From the NCBI RefSeq assembly GCF_005771525.1, contig NZ_VAVZ01000034.1, forward strand, positions 1 to 41,483: a stretch of DNA of 41,483 nucleotides, in the 5' to 3' direction. This document shows positions 1-7,373 of this stretch, piece after piece. The translations under genes were made by a program, and so were the position numbers. The notes beneath the pieces were generated by a model. That model saw only the letters and a list, made by a program, of their open reading frames with translations. It was not told where the DNA came from and ran no database searches. Each line of letters begins with the position of its first letter. Positions within the stretch are counted from its first letter, which is position 1. The stretch is from Nesterenkonia salmonea (GTDB lineage Bacteria > Actinomycetota > Actinomycetes > Actinomycetales > Micrococcaceae).

Positions 1-50
1 CCCTGGCTGACCAACGAAAGCCTCGAAGAACAACAGGGCCAGCTACACCA

Positions 51-350
51 CTACACGGGACTTGACCTGACCATAGAGAATCCTGCGACAGCCACCCATA
101 GCAGAGCTGAGCTCCGTCGCGCGAGTATGAGCACTGCAGCCACCAGCTGGGTGCCGCCGACTATCGCGATGAGAATGATGCCAGGCCAGAGAAACGAGTC
201 AAAGGGACTGTTGTAGAGCATCGACGCTGACATCCCCAGACCTCCAGTCAGGATAATCGCAACACCCCCCGAAACAGCCGTGACTGCGTTAAAGACTGTG
301 ACGCCGACGGTAATCCGCCGAGCAAGTCTTATCAGCCAGGTGGTTGTCAT
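51..350 (-). CDS. small hydrophobic membrane protein, unknown function
   Basis: A 99-residue protein with two clear hydrophobic segments (about residues 12-37 and 50-75) and the start of a third at the C-terminus. The stretch around residues 46-60 (MLYNSPFDSFLWPGIIL) resembles small actinobacterial membrane proteins of unknown function that I recall as running for one or two helices more, so this copy may be shortened by a frameshift near position 80. The start is an ATG with a short AGG-type ribosome site about 5 bases upstream. It is not recognisably linked to the sulfur genes to the right. No function can be given; it could also be a decaying gene. Confidence 0.5.
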   Translation of the reverse strand: MTTTWLIRLARRITVGVTVFNAVTAVSGGVAIILTGGLGMSASMLYNSPFDSFLWPGIILIAIVGGTQLVAAVLILARRSSALLWVAVAGFSMVRSSPV

Positions 351-1025
351 CGAGACCTCGTATCACTCAGAATAAAGGGACTTTGCGAAACCAGCACATC
401 TGGCCTGAGTCATTATTCAACGCGCTTCAGGCGTTCTCAGGAAGGGCCAAAAGTCCTCTAGCGCTTCCGAACTCCCTCATCCCACTGAGTCTTTAGCCGA
501 ACATTTCCGTTGTCGTTGTGACACATGTCAGCGATTCCTGTGGCGTAACCGCTCTCGCTGGGAATCCAAAGATTGGCCTATTCGTCTCATTGGTTTGACA
601 TGCGGGACCTCTGGCCCCAGGGGTGAGTGCCGGGTCAGCGGAGAATGCGAGAACGACACTAGCGCTGCTGATCTCGTTCAGAGGCGAGGAATGGTGCTCT
701 TGGACGTATGGTCTGCATTGGCAGTGATCCCGCTCATCGTCCTGCAGATTGTCCTGCACGTTGTGTGGCCGCCACCCAGTTCAGTAGCAGGCCTTGACTT
801 CCTGCGCTTTAGCACGGGGCTACAAGTAGGCTCACTGCGGCACGCTCCACGGTGAAGCCCACGGGATCGTATGCCGGACAATTCTTCGATGTCCTTAGTA
901 TTCGCTCGACTGCCATCGAACCATCGGCTTGGGACGCCGCCGATAACCGCGGTGAACGACCGCAAGTGGCAGCATGGAACAGATTGGCCAACCTCGTGTT
1001 GCTCCGAAGCGCCCAAAGGCACTGA
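351..1025. other. gene-poor stretch without a convincing gene
   Basis: About 675 bases in which short open frames exist on both strands but none has a good ribosome site, a recognisable domain or protein-like composition. One plus-strand frame (about 690-775) encodes a hydrophobic run that could be a remnant of a membrane segment. I see no RNA gene, repeat or mobile element. It may be decayed coding sequence or a long intergenic region. Confidence 0.4.
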
Positions 1026-1304
1026 TCAGGCGAGGGAGAGAAAGAGCTTCTCCAGCTCTTCCACGGTCAACCCATCTTCGGTCTCTGCAGCGCGCTCTGG
1101 ATCGGCGACACAGAACTGCATGGCTGAGGACACCACAATGAATCCTGCTCGGTCCAGGGCGGTTGAGACTGCCGCCAATTGGGTCACTACATCCCGACAG
1201 CTTCCACCAGTTTCCACGGCGGTGATGACGGAGTCCAATTGTCCGCGGGCCCGCTTGAGGCGGTTGACTATGCGGCGTTGAGTCTCCAGGTCTGCTTGTC
1301 TCAT
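1026..1304 (-). CDS. cstR: CstR-type persulfide-sensing repressor (CsoR/RcnR family)
   Basis: A 92-residue all-helical repressor of the CsoR/RcnR/FrmR family (DUF156). The start is ATG 1304, which has a GAGGAG ribosome site 6 bases upstream; an earlier in-frame ATG at 1343 lacks one. Numbered from 1304, conserved cysteines fall at 36 and 65, the spacing of Cys36/Cys65 in M. tuberculosis CsoR and Cys31/Cys60 in S. aureus CstR. The position of the CsoR copper ligand His61 is alanine, which argues against copper sensing and for di/trisulfide formation with reactive sulfur species. It is the last gene of a minus-strand operon with a TauE exporter, a rhodanese and a CstB-like enzyme, the context of the staphylococcal cst operon. 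It probably binds the two ATACCCC palindromes at 4395-4443 and is released by persulfides. Confidence 0.82.
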   Translation of the reverse strand: MRQADLETQRRIVNRLKRARGQLDSVITAVETGGSCRDVVTQLAAVSTALDRAGFIVVSSAMQFCVADPERAAETEDGLTVEELEKLFLSLA

Positions 1305-1349
1305 CTTGAGCTCCTCAGGTCTTCTGCGTGCGGGGGACTTCACATGTCT

Positions 1350-2246
1350 TCAATGATGCTCCACCGGCGTCCGCCGGGCGTCCTCCACTGATCTCTTGCG
1401 CGCCTCCGCAGACCTGCTCCGGCGCCGCAGGACTAAAAGGATCACTAGCAGGATGACCACCATTGCGGCGGCGGCCAAGCCGAACGCGATCGGCAGCTCC
1501 TGGAGGAACACGACGACGCCCATGGCGAGAACGAGGTAGCCGAATGCTTTTTTCAGGGCCTTCTCAGGCACGTACTTCACCAGCGCCGAACCGATCAGGG
1601 CACCGACTACGGTGACGCTGGTGATCATGAGCACTGGACCCCAATCGATGCTCACAGTTGTTAGATATCCGGCCAGACCGGTGAAGGATTTCAAGGAGAT
1701 GATGAGCAGGGACGTTGCGACTGCTGCTGGCATTGAGAGCCCGCCGAGGAGAACCAGTGCGGGCACAATCAGAAATCCACCGCCGGCACCGACCATTCCG
1801 GTCACCACGCCGACGACCAGGCCTTCCAGGATGATCTTGATCAGTGGAAGTTTCTTCCGGCTCTTACCGGACTGTTTAGCTTTGCGGTCGAGAATCATGG
1901 CCAACGCGGTGGCGACCATCATGACTCCGAAGGCCACCATGAGCACCACACCGGGAAGTTGGCTGCCCAACAGTCCACCGCCGAAGGCCCCGACCATAGC
2001 GGCTGCGCCGAAGATGAATCCCGTGCGCCACTGCACGTTGCCGCGCCATGCGTGGGCGACAATACTGACCGCAGCGGTGACCCCGATGATGAACATGGAG
2101 GCAGCGATTGCTTCCTTCGGCGGCATGCCCGCCACGTAGGTCAGAAGGGGAACCGCGAGGATGGTGCCCCCGCCACCGAGCAGACCTAAGGAGAGTCCGA
2201 TCCCGACGGCGAGCACCATCGCGAGAATCAGGGCAGTGGACATCAC
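1350..2246 (-). CDS. tauE: TauE/SafE-family sulfite/organosulfur exporter
   Basis: A 298-residue integral membrane protein with about eight hydrophobic segments in two repeats. Each repeat starts with a glycine-rich GxxLGxxxGGGG-type motif (about residues 17-27 and 150-158), the hallmark of the TauE/SafE (DUF81) permeases. In cst-type operons this protein is thought to export sulfite or thiosulfate made by the persulfide enzymes. The start can be GTG 2246, giving a GTGA overlap with the upstream rhodanese stop, or the adjacent ATG 2243. Either implies translational coupling. A basic tail of about 30 residues (RRRSRSAEARKR) lies in the cytoplasm. The substrate is inferred from context only. 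Confidence 0.85.
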   Translation of the reverse strand: MMSTALILAMVLAVGIGLSLGLLGGGGTILAVPLLTYVAGMPPKEAIAASMFIIGVTAAVSIVAHAWRGNVQWRTGFIFGAAAMVGAFGGGLLGSQLPGVVLMVAFGVMMVATALAMILDRKAKQSGKSRKKLPLIKIILEGLVVGVVTGMVGAGGGFLIVPALVLLGGLSMPAAVATSLLIISLKSFTGLAGYLTTVSIDWGPVLMITSVTVVGALIGSALVKYVPEKALKKAFGYLVLAMGVVVFLQELPIAFGLAAAAMVVILLVILLVLRRRSRSAEARKRSVEDARRTPVEHH

Positions 2247-2875
2247 CGCGACGCCTTCACGTTAGGTACTCCCACCTGCAGTGACTGCGGGATCTCCGCC
2301 AGGAACTTCTCGACCGTCGGATCAGCCTCGACCTTATTCCACGGCATTTTGTTGAGTGCCGCCGCCATGGCGCAGGAGTCGGTCAGTGCCGAGAACGTCA
2401 GTCCCGCGCCGATCGCCCCGGCGAGGTAGCCCACCTTTGAGGAGATCAGCTTCCCTCCGAGGAAGCCTGTCAACACAAGTGATCCGGCTACCATACGCAC
2501 CTGACGGTCCATCGCCCATCGTTGCTTTCCCCTGCTGGTGTGCTGGCGGTGCTGCGCTTCCATAGCGACCACGCCGCCCTCCAGCACACGAGCAGTGTTT
2601 ACGCCCGCAGCGTTCAGGTGCTGAAGTGCCTGGTTGGCGCGGTTGCCGGTCTGACAGATGAGAACAACCTCGTCGGCAAACTGCTCTGCAAGCGTGTCCC
2701 GATGGCGCTGAAGCAGATCCAGGGGCACGTTGTGAGACTCAGGGACGCGCAGCGACTCGTACTCGGCCGGGGTGCGGACATCAACCAGCAGCGGTGCCTG
2801 CTGTGAACGCAGCTTCTCGGCCAATTCCGTGGGGCTCATAGGGGCAGTGTGTACAGCAGTTGTGGTGGTGCTCAT
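2243..2875 (-). CDS. membrane-anchored rhodanese with YgaP-type TM domain
   Basis: A 210-residue protein. Residues 13-108 form a single rhodanese domain with the active-site loop CQTGNRA (Cys74) and the typical VDVRTPAEYE entry motif. Residues about 119-180 match the YgaP transmembrane domain (formerly DUF2892), with a two-helix hydrophobic hairpin that holds the domain on the cytoplasmic face. The single-turnover cysteine would carry a persulfide, fitting its position between the persulfide dioxygenase and the exporter genes. The start ATG 2875 has an AAAGGGA ribosome site. A 97-bp gap separates it from the upstream cstB-like gene, and its stop overlaps the tauE start. It takes the place that CstA-like sulfurtransferases occupy in staphylococcal cst operons. 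Confidence 0.88.
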   Translation of the reverse strand: MSTTTTAVHTAPMSPTELAEKLRSQQAPLLVDVRTPAEYESLRVPESHNVPLDLLQRHRDTLAEQFADEVVLICQTGNRANQALQHLNAAGVNTARVLEGGVVAMEAQHRQHTSRGKQRWAMDRQVRMVAGSLVLTGFLGGKLISSKVGYLAGAIGAGLTFSALTDSCAMAAALNKMPWNKVEADPTVEKFLAEIPQSLQVGVPNVKASR

Positions 2876-2908
2876 GGGCGAATTTCCCTTTCAACAACAA
2901 GAAGTAGG

Positions 2909-2922
2909 CGACGCGCGCGTCG
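2909..2922. repeat. 14-bp perfect palindrome in the cstB-rhodanese gap
   Basis: CGACGCGCGCGTCG is self-complementary and lies in the 97-bp gap between the persulfide dioxygenase stop and the rhodanese start. It could form an RNA hairpin that stabilises or partly terminates the operon transcript. No T-run follows on the minus strand. Function is unknown. Confidence 0.45.
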
Positions 2923-2972
2923 ACACAGTGAGTTATTAGCAGATCTTCAGTGGTGGCGGTGCCGACAGCTGG

Positions 2973-4364
2973 TCAGTGTGATTGCTTCCACTCGGCCCAG
3001 CCTGCGTAGCTTCCAACGAGCTCCCGGACATCGTGGCCTTCTCGCCTCAGGGCGCTTGCGGCCACTGAGTTCCGCACTCCGGACTGGCAATAGGTCACGA
3101 TTGGGCCGGCGGTTGGCAGCTGATCCTGGTGCCAGAGAACACGGCCAGCGCTGATCTGCTCAGAGCCTGGAATGTGACCCTTTGAGTGTTCGGACTTGTT
3201 CCGGACATCCAGCAGCAGGGCCGGTTCAAAGTTTTCCAGCTCAGCGGGCGTGATGGTGGCCGGCTGTGTCTTCAACAGCCCTTCAATGCTGGTGATGTAG
3301 CCCTTGACCCGATCAATGCCGACCCTCATGAGATGCTCACGCAGGGACTCTGCCTGTTCCTGGTTTTCAGCAAGCAGGATCAGCGGCCGCGTCTCCCGCT
3401 CGGGATCGTAGGCCCATGCGCCGAAGCTTGCAGTTTTGCCTCCGGCGGGAATGTTCAGGGCGCCGACCGGGGTGCCGTGCTTAACCTTGTCCTGGGACCG
3501 GGTATCGACGAATACCGCCCGCTCCTCCTCCAAGGCACTGCGGACCTGGTCCACAGTCATCTCCACCAGGGGCCCCTGTGGACCCAGGACGACGGGACCG
3601 TCCTTGTTCTCCCGCTTCATGCGTCCGAAATATGCGTGCGCGTCGGGTTGGCCGTCGAGAAGTTCGTCGATGAAGCCCTGCTCGTCGTCGTTGCTCACGT
3701 ACTGCGACCACCAAGCGTTGGCACGTTCGTAGCCGACCGTGGTGGAGGGCAGTGCACCGAGTGCTTTTCCGCAGGCGCTGCCTGCACCGTGGCCGGGGTA
3801 CACCATGACGTGGTCCGGAAGAGTGACAAACTCGTTCCGGAGGCTGCTGAACAGCTGCTTGGCCCCCTCGAAGCGGGTGTCCTGTCCGCCTGCAGCCTCA
3901 TCCAGGAGGTCTGGGCGCCCTAGGTCACCTGCGAAGACAAAGTCTCCGGAGATCATGTATCCGGGGTCCTGGCTGAAGGCGCCGTCAGTGACAAGGAATA
4001 CAAGGTGCTCAGGGGTGTGGCCAGGAGTGTGGCGAGCCTCAATACGGATGTTTCCAATCGAGATCACATCTCCATGATTGAGCCGTTTGGCGTCAAAACC
4101 GTACTGCCAATCCTCGCCGCCCTCACCTGAAACATAAGCATCGGCGCCCGTGGCAGCGGCAAGCTCTCGCGTACCGGAGAGGTAGTCAGCGTGGATATGG
4201 GTCTCCGCCACAGCGGTGATGCGCATACCGTGGCGCTCCGCCAGGTCAAAGTAGTCGCTCAGATCGCGACGGGCGTCAATCACCACCGCTTCACCCTTGG
4301 ACTGGCAGCCGATGAAGTAGCTGGCCTGGGCTAGATCCTCGTCGTAAATGCGCTCGAGAAGCAT
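2973..4364 (-). CDS. cstB: persulfide dioxygenase-rhodanese fusion (CstB-like)
   Basis: A 463-residue multidomain enzyme. The N-terminal metallo-beta-lactamase fold (about 1-250) has THIHAD (His56, His58, Asp60), GHTPEH (His116), SGDFVFAGD (Asp141) and YPGHG (His192). By comparison with human ETHE1, His56, His116 and Asp141 would bind the catalytic iron. Two rhodanese domains follow: the first (about 265-360) lacks the active cysteine, the second (about 372-463) has YCQSGVR with Cys426. CstB enzymes oxidise persulfides, releasing thiosulfate or sulfite. ATG 4364 is chosen because GGAGAGGG lies just upstream; an in-frame ATG at 4436 lies inside the operator and would add 24 atypical residues. 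It is the first gene of the cst-like operon and is probably repressed by the CstR-type protein. Confidence 0.9.
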   Translation of the reverse strand: MLLERIYDEDLAQASYFIGCQSKGEAVVIDARRDLSDYFDLAERHGMRITAVAETHIHADYLSGTRELAAATGADAYVSGEGGEDWQYGFDAKRLNHGDVISIGNIRIEARHTPGHTPEHLVFLVTDGAFSQDPGYMISGDFVFAGDLGRPDLLDEAAGGQDTRFEGAKQLFSSLRNEFVTLPDHVMVYPGHGAGSACGKALGALPSTTVGYERANAWWSQYVSNDDEQGFIDELLDGQPDAHAYFGRMKRENKDGPVVLGPQGPLVEMTVDQVRSALEEERAVFVDTRSQDKVKHGTPVGALNIPAGGKTASFGAWAYDPERETRPLILLAENQEQAESLREHLMRVGIDRVKGYITSIEGLLKTQPATITPAELENFEPALLLDVRNKSEHSKGHIPGSEQISAGRVLWHQDQLPTAGPIVTYCQSGVRNSVAASALRREGHDVRELVGSYAGWAEWKQSH

Positions 4365-4394
4365 GAGATCGTTCCCTCTCCGTAGACAAACTGG

Positions 4395-4410
4395 ATACCC
4401 CGTGGGGTAT
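4395..4410. promoter_or_regulatory. CstR/CsoR-type operator, promoter-distal copy 1
   Basis: ATACCCC-GT-GGGGTAT, an inverted repeat with 7-bp arms just upstream of the cstB ribosome site. The pattern of TA flanks and a C-run/G-run dyad is the known operator style of CsoR-family repressors. It is the inner of two copies whose centres are 33 bp apart, about three helical turns, so two repressor tetramers could bind the same face. Confidence 0.8.
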
Positions 4411-4427
4411 TGATGTGAGTCTGCCAG

Positions 4428-4443
4428 ATACCCCATGGGGTAT
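4428..4443. promoter_or_regulatory. CstR/CsoR-type operator, copy 2
   Basis: ATACCCC-AT-GGGGTAT, a perfect 16-bp palindrome differing from the first copy only at the central base pairs. It lies 64 bp or more upstream of the cstB start codon and probably overlaps the promoter. A TTGCAT-like element borders it on the minus strand, but I cannot place the -10 with confidence. Confidence 0.8.
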
Positions 4444-4520
4444 GCAAATTAATCGGTCTCTCAAGGGATGTCCAGCTGAGGAAAGCCTGACCCGGCGCTG
4501 GGCGTAGCGCTGGAGCGCGC

Positions 4521-5516
4521 CTAGATCACGCAGCCGGAGAGGACTGCAGCTAATGCTGCGCCGTGGGCCGTAATACTCGTCACAACGAGGACCGCCATGA
4601 GCGCGACGATCGCCGCCGCGCCGAGGGCGCCCTGTCGCGGATCGAGGGGGGAAACCAGCTGCCGCACCCGTTCCGGGCCTGCAGCCAGCAGAATCCGCCG
4701 TGGGCCCCCGCGTTGGGCTGCAATTCTCTGCTCGTTGCTGGCCTGACCCATGATCAGCAGTGCCGAGGCCAAGGGTCGCGTGCCGACTCGGCGCTGCGCG
4801 GCATTGTCCGCCGAGATCTCCAAATAGTGCGGAATCGAGTCGGCAATCGCTGCGGCAAAGGGAACCCAGCGCAGAGGGCCGGTGATGCTGCCGATGAAAT
4901 CCAGAATGAGGTGGTGCCGCTCGCGCAGGTGCGCCGCCTCATGCTCGAGAACCGCGCGCAGCTCGTAGGCGCTCAGTTTCTCAAGTAGCCCCGTGGATAC
5001 GATAATCCCGCAGCGGCCTCGCCCCAGCGCGAAGGCAGCAGGCTGCGGATCAGCAACCACTGTGACCTGATATCCGGCCACGCTCTCGGTGCGCCCCACC
5101 GGCAGCAGGGACTGACAGGTCTCCCGAAGACGCGCATGGCGAGTCCGTACAGAGCGCAGACCCATCGCCGCCACCACCAGCACTGCCAGCACCGGCGCCA
5201 GCAGAAAGACGACGGATGGCACTGTGGTCTCGACAGCAAGGCCGGAGGAGAATGGGTTGGAAGCCTCCAAGCAGCGCTGACACACGTCGGCTATCGGCGA
5301 AGGAAGAGGACTGGGGCCGGTGATGGACCAGGCAAGGAACAGTCCTGCAGCCACCAAAGAGGCCATCCACAGCAACAGGCCACCGCTCAGAGAGACCACA
5401 GCGACGCGCGGAAATCGCATCAACATCGGTGTTGCTGCTCGGATCAGGGGGCGACCTACAGTGGCCACCGCCAGAACAATGCCCACCATCAGAAAAGCCA
5501 GCAGAAGAGAATTCAC
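4521..5516 (-). CDS. M56-family membrane metalloprotease (BlaR1-like, no sensor domain)
   Basis: A 331-residue membrane protease. Hydrophobic segments lie near 4-20, 38-64, 100-120 and 301-325. The zinc motif is HEAAH (192-196), with the third ligand in YLEISAD (Glu233). It would cleave and inactivate its partner BlaI-type repressor, encoded just upstream with a GTGA overlap; the start is GTG 5516. Unlike BlaR1 (about 600 residues) it ends after the last helix and has no penicillin-binding sensor domain, as in many actinobacterial M56 proteins. The loop between helices 2 and 3, extracytoplasmic by the BlaR1 topology, contains Cys79-Gln-Arg-Cys82, a CxxC pair. Since the divergent operon encodes a DsbA-like protein and CcdA, a redox signal is a reasonable guess but is not shown. 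Confidence 0.85.
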   Translation of the reverse strand: MNSLLLAFLMVGIVLAVATVGRPLIRAATPMLMRFPRVAVVSLSGGLLLWMASLVAAGLFLAWSITGPSPLPSPIADVCQRCLEASNPFSSGLAVETTVPSVVFLLAPVLAVLVVAAMGLRSVRTRHARLRETCQSLLPVGRTESVAGYQVTVVADPQPAAFALGRGRCGIIVSTGLLEKLSAYELRAVLEHEAAHLRERHHLILDFIGSITGPLRWVPFAAAIADSIPHYLEISADNAAQRRVGTRPLASALLIMGQASNEQRIAAQRGGPRRILLAAGPERVRQLVSPLDPRQGALGAAAIVALMAVLVVTSITAHGAALAAVLSGCVI

Positions 5517-5902
5517 GGGGTGCCTCGTGATGTGTCGTCATCGAGGTAGGCCCGCAGAAGGTCCCGTTCCTCATCCGGCATGGTGTCCACGAAGTGCAAA
5601 ATTGACGCTCTTCGATCACGACTGACACCTAAGGCCTGTCGCATCAGCGCCGCCGTATGCTGCTCGCGGGTGCAGCGTGGTTTGTAGCGGACTGACCTCC
5701 CGTCGCGCTGTGCTTCAACGAGGCCTTTGCGTTCGAGGTTTCCCATTACCGTGGCGATGGTCGTGTAGGCGGGCCTGCTGGAGAGCTGATCCATCACTTC
5801 GCGCACGGTGTGCGAGGAGTGATCCCACAGGAGGTCCATCACCCGCTGTTCCAAAGGGCCAAGCCGTTCACCGGTGACTGGGGGCTGGGGATCGGCATTC
5901 AT
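5513..5902 (-). CDS. BlaI/MecI-family transcriptional repressor
   Basis: A 129-residue winged-helix repressor. Residues about 11-75 carry the BlaI fold, with LGPLEQRVMDLLW, the recognition-helix region AYTTIATVMGNLERKGLV and a basic wing (RDGRSVRYKP). The C-terminal half (80-129) is the dimerisation and cleavage domain. The start is ATG 5902, which overlaps the preceding stop as ATGA; upstream codons in the same frame belong to that gene's shadow. It is encoded between a CPVC membrane protein and the M56 protease. It probably binds the tandem CATAGTTACTATG palindromes at 6503-6531, repressing both its own operon and the divergent dsbA-ccdA operon until cleaved by the M56 protein. Confidence 0.9.
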   Translation of the reverse strand: MNADPQPPVTGERLGPLEQRVMDLLWDHSSHTVREVMDQLSSRPAYTTIATVMGNLERKGLVEAQRDGRSVRYKPRCTREQHTAALMRQALGVSRDRRASILHFVDTMPDEERDLLRAYLDDDTSRGTP

Positions 5903-6471
5903 GCTGTGACGGTCACCTTCTGAACGGGCACCGCACACGCCACCTGACCTTTGAGCCGCCAGATCAGAGCCACCGCGGTCAGCACCATGGCACCCAAGGC
6001 GAGGAACGGCTGAATGGGAGCAAAATAAGTGATGGCTCCAGAGTATCCGAAGGCTACCAGTGCGATTTTGTTGCACACCGGGCAGCCCACGGCAAACCAC
6101 GCCATCACGCCGCCGACCATCCCGAATCGACTGCTGCGCCGATCCTCCGCCGCAGACGCTCCGGATGATTGAGCCTCAGCAGCAACTTCATCCGGCGCTG
6201 CCAGCTTGGACGCCCGAACATAGGTGCCCAGGAGCATGCCGCTGAGCACCGATGTCAGAAGCCATACTGGATAGTTCCACCACACCGGAGCGATGTCACG
6301 GGCGAACCATGGGTTGGGAATCAGCACCGTCGCCACACCAATAGCCAATCCGATAACCACAGCAGCTACTACAGCCACTAACACTTGACGAGTGGTCCAC
6401 GAGCGCAGGGCCTGAGCAGCCAACGCAGCAGATGCCCGCCAGGAGGCAAATCGAGTTGAGAGAGAAACCAT
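5899..6471 (-). CDS. four-helix membrane protein with CPVCNK motif
   Basis: A 190-residue integral membrane protein of unknown function. Hydrophobic segments lie at about 29-51, 66-86, 118-145 and 147-172, with a long polar, alanine-rich cytoplasmic or external loop (90-115) between the second and third. The third helix contains GCPVCNK (Cys130, Cys133), an intramembrane CxxC, and there is another cysteine at 179. Membrane CxxC motifs suggest dithiol redox chemistry or soft-metal binding. This is not a VKOR or MerT that I can recognise. It heads the operon with blaI-type and M56 genes and faces dsbA/ccdA-like genes across the shared operators, so a part in extracytoplasmic thiol traffic is inferred. 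Confidence 0.75.
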   Translation of the reverse strand: MVSLSTRFASWRASAALAAQALRSWTTRQVLVAVVAAVVIGLAIGVATVLIPNPWFARDIAPVWWNYPVWLLTSVLSGMLLGTYVRASKLAAPDEVAAEAQSSGASAAEDRRSSRFGMVGGVMAWFAVGCPVCNKIALVAFGYSGAITYFAPIQPFLALGAMVLTAVALIWRLKGQVACAVPVQKVTVTA

Positions 6472-6499
6472 GCGTCCACTATGCCTGACTTTTACTAAC

Positions 6500-6531
6500 T
6501 TGCATAGTTACTATGTCGCATAGTTACTATG
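6500..6531. promoter_or_regulatory. tandem BlaI-type operators over a divergent promoter
   Basis: Two identical palindromes, CATAGTTACTATG at 6503-6515 and 6519-6531, repeat with a 16-bp period. On the plus strand a possible -35 TTGCAT (6500-6505) and -10 TACTAT (6525-6530, 19-bp spacer) are embedded in them, so a bound repressor would block transcription of the dsbA-like gene at 6573. The minus-strand operon starts at 6471, so the same sites should also control the repressor's own operon. A further half-like TTACTAA lies at 6492-6498. Confidence 0.75.
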
Positions 6532-6572
6532 AACGGTAGTCAAATACTCTCTCCTCGAAAGGTACGCCCGTC

Positions 6573-7373
6573 ATGCCTGACACCACCCCCACTCGGCAGA
6601 AACCACCCCTGCGGGTATCCGCCGTTCTTCCGACCGTCGTCATCATCGTCGCCGCCGCGCTGACAGCGTTCGTCGTGTGGCAGGCCATTGGCGAGGACTC
6701 GGCCCAGCAAACGACGGATACAGCTGAGCAGCCACAAGGTGCGGGTGCCGCCGATGGTGGCGACTCGGAAACGGACGGGCCGGTAACCGTCCCTGAAGGT
6801 GGCGCAGAACCGGAACAGCCAGACATGAGTGACATAGAGCGTCGTGACCCTGAGGACTTGCTGGCTGTCGGCCCCGCGGATGCGCCGGTCGCGATCGTAA
6901 TGTTCACAGACTTTCAATGTCCCTTCTGTGCCACCTGGCATGAAGAGACTCTGCCCACCATGATGGACTACGTCGAAGCGGGTGAGCTCAGAATTGAGTG
7001 GCGCGACGTCAACGTCTTCGGTGAGGCCTCAGAGCGCGCCGCTCGCGCCTCCTACGCCGCAGCGCTGCAGGACGAATTCCTGAGCTATCACGAGCTGCTC
7101 TTCCCGGACGGCGAGACGCTCTCCGAATCTGAACTCAGCCAAGAGGGCCTCACAGCACTCGCGCAGCAGGTGGACCTGGATATCGCTCAGTTTGAAGAGG
7201 ACATGAATTCAGCAGAGGTCGCAGACCAGATCAATGCGAACGCAGAAGAGGGACTCGCTATAGGAGCCTACTCAACACCTGCGTTCATCGTTGCCGGAGA
7301 ACCGATTGTCGGAGCCCAACCCACTGATGTTTTCGTCACGGCTGTCGATGACGCCCTAGCAGAGAACGACTGA
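6573..7373 (+). CDS. membrane-anchored DsbA-family thioredoxin
   Basis: A 266-residue protein. One hydrophobic anchor (about 15-38) is followed by an acidic, low-complexity linker (40-95) and a DsbA-like thioredoxin domain (about 96-262). The active site is FQCPFC (Cys116, Cys119) and the cis-proline loop is YSTPAF (about 231-236). It is probably extracytoplasmic and either makes or reduces disulfides in exported proteins. The acidic linker fits a salt-adapted host. A CGAAAGG ribosome site precedes the ATG, and its stop overlaps the next start as TGATG. It leads the operon dsbA-ccdA-lipoprotein, divergent from the blaI/M56 operon, with BlaI-type operators at its promoter. CPFC is less oxidising than some DsbA motifs; the direction of electron flow cannot be told. 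Confidence 0.88.
   Translation: MPDTTPTRQKPPLRVSAVLPTVVIIVAAALTAFVVWQAIGEDSAQQTTDTAEQPQGAGAADGGDSETDGPVTVPEGGAEPEQPDMSDIERRDPEDLLAVGPADAPVAIVMFTDFQCPFCATWHEETLPTMMDYVEAGELRIEWRDVNVFGEASERAARASYAAALQDEFLSYHELLFPDGETLSESELSQEGLTALAQQVDLDIAQFEEDMNSAEVADQINANAEEGLAIGAYSTPAFIVAGEPIVGAQPTDVFVTAVDDALAEND

Noticed and set aside
493-1022. Short open frames in the gene-poor stretch
   Set aside because: None has protein-like composition, a good start or a recognisable family; they overlap one another on both strands.
4362-4436. Longer start of the persulfide dioxygenase at ATG 4436
   Set aside because: It lies inside the second operator palindrome, adds 24 residues unlike the family and has no ribosome site; ATG 4364 has one and starts the normal domain.
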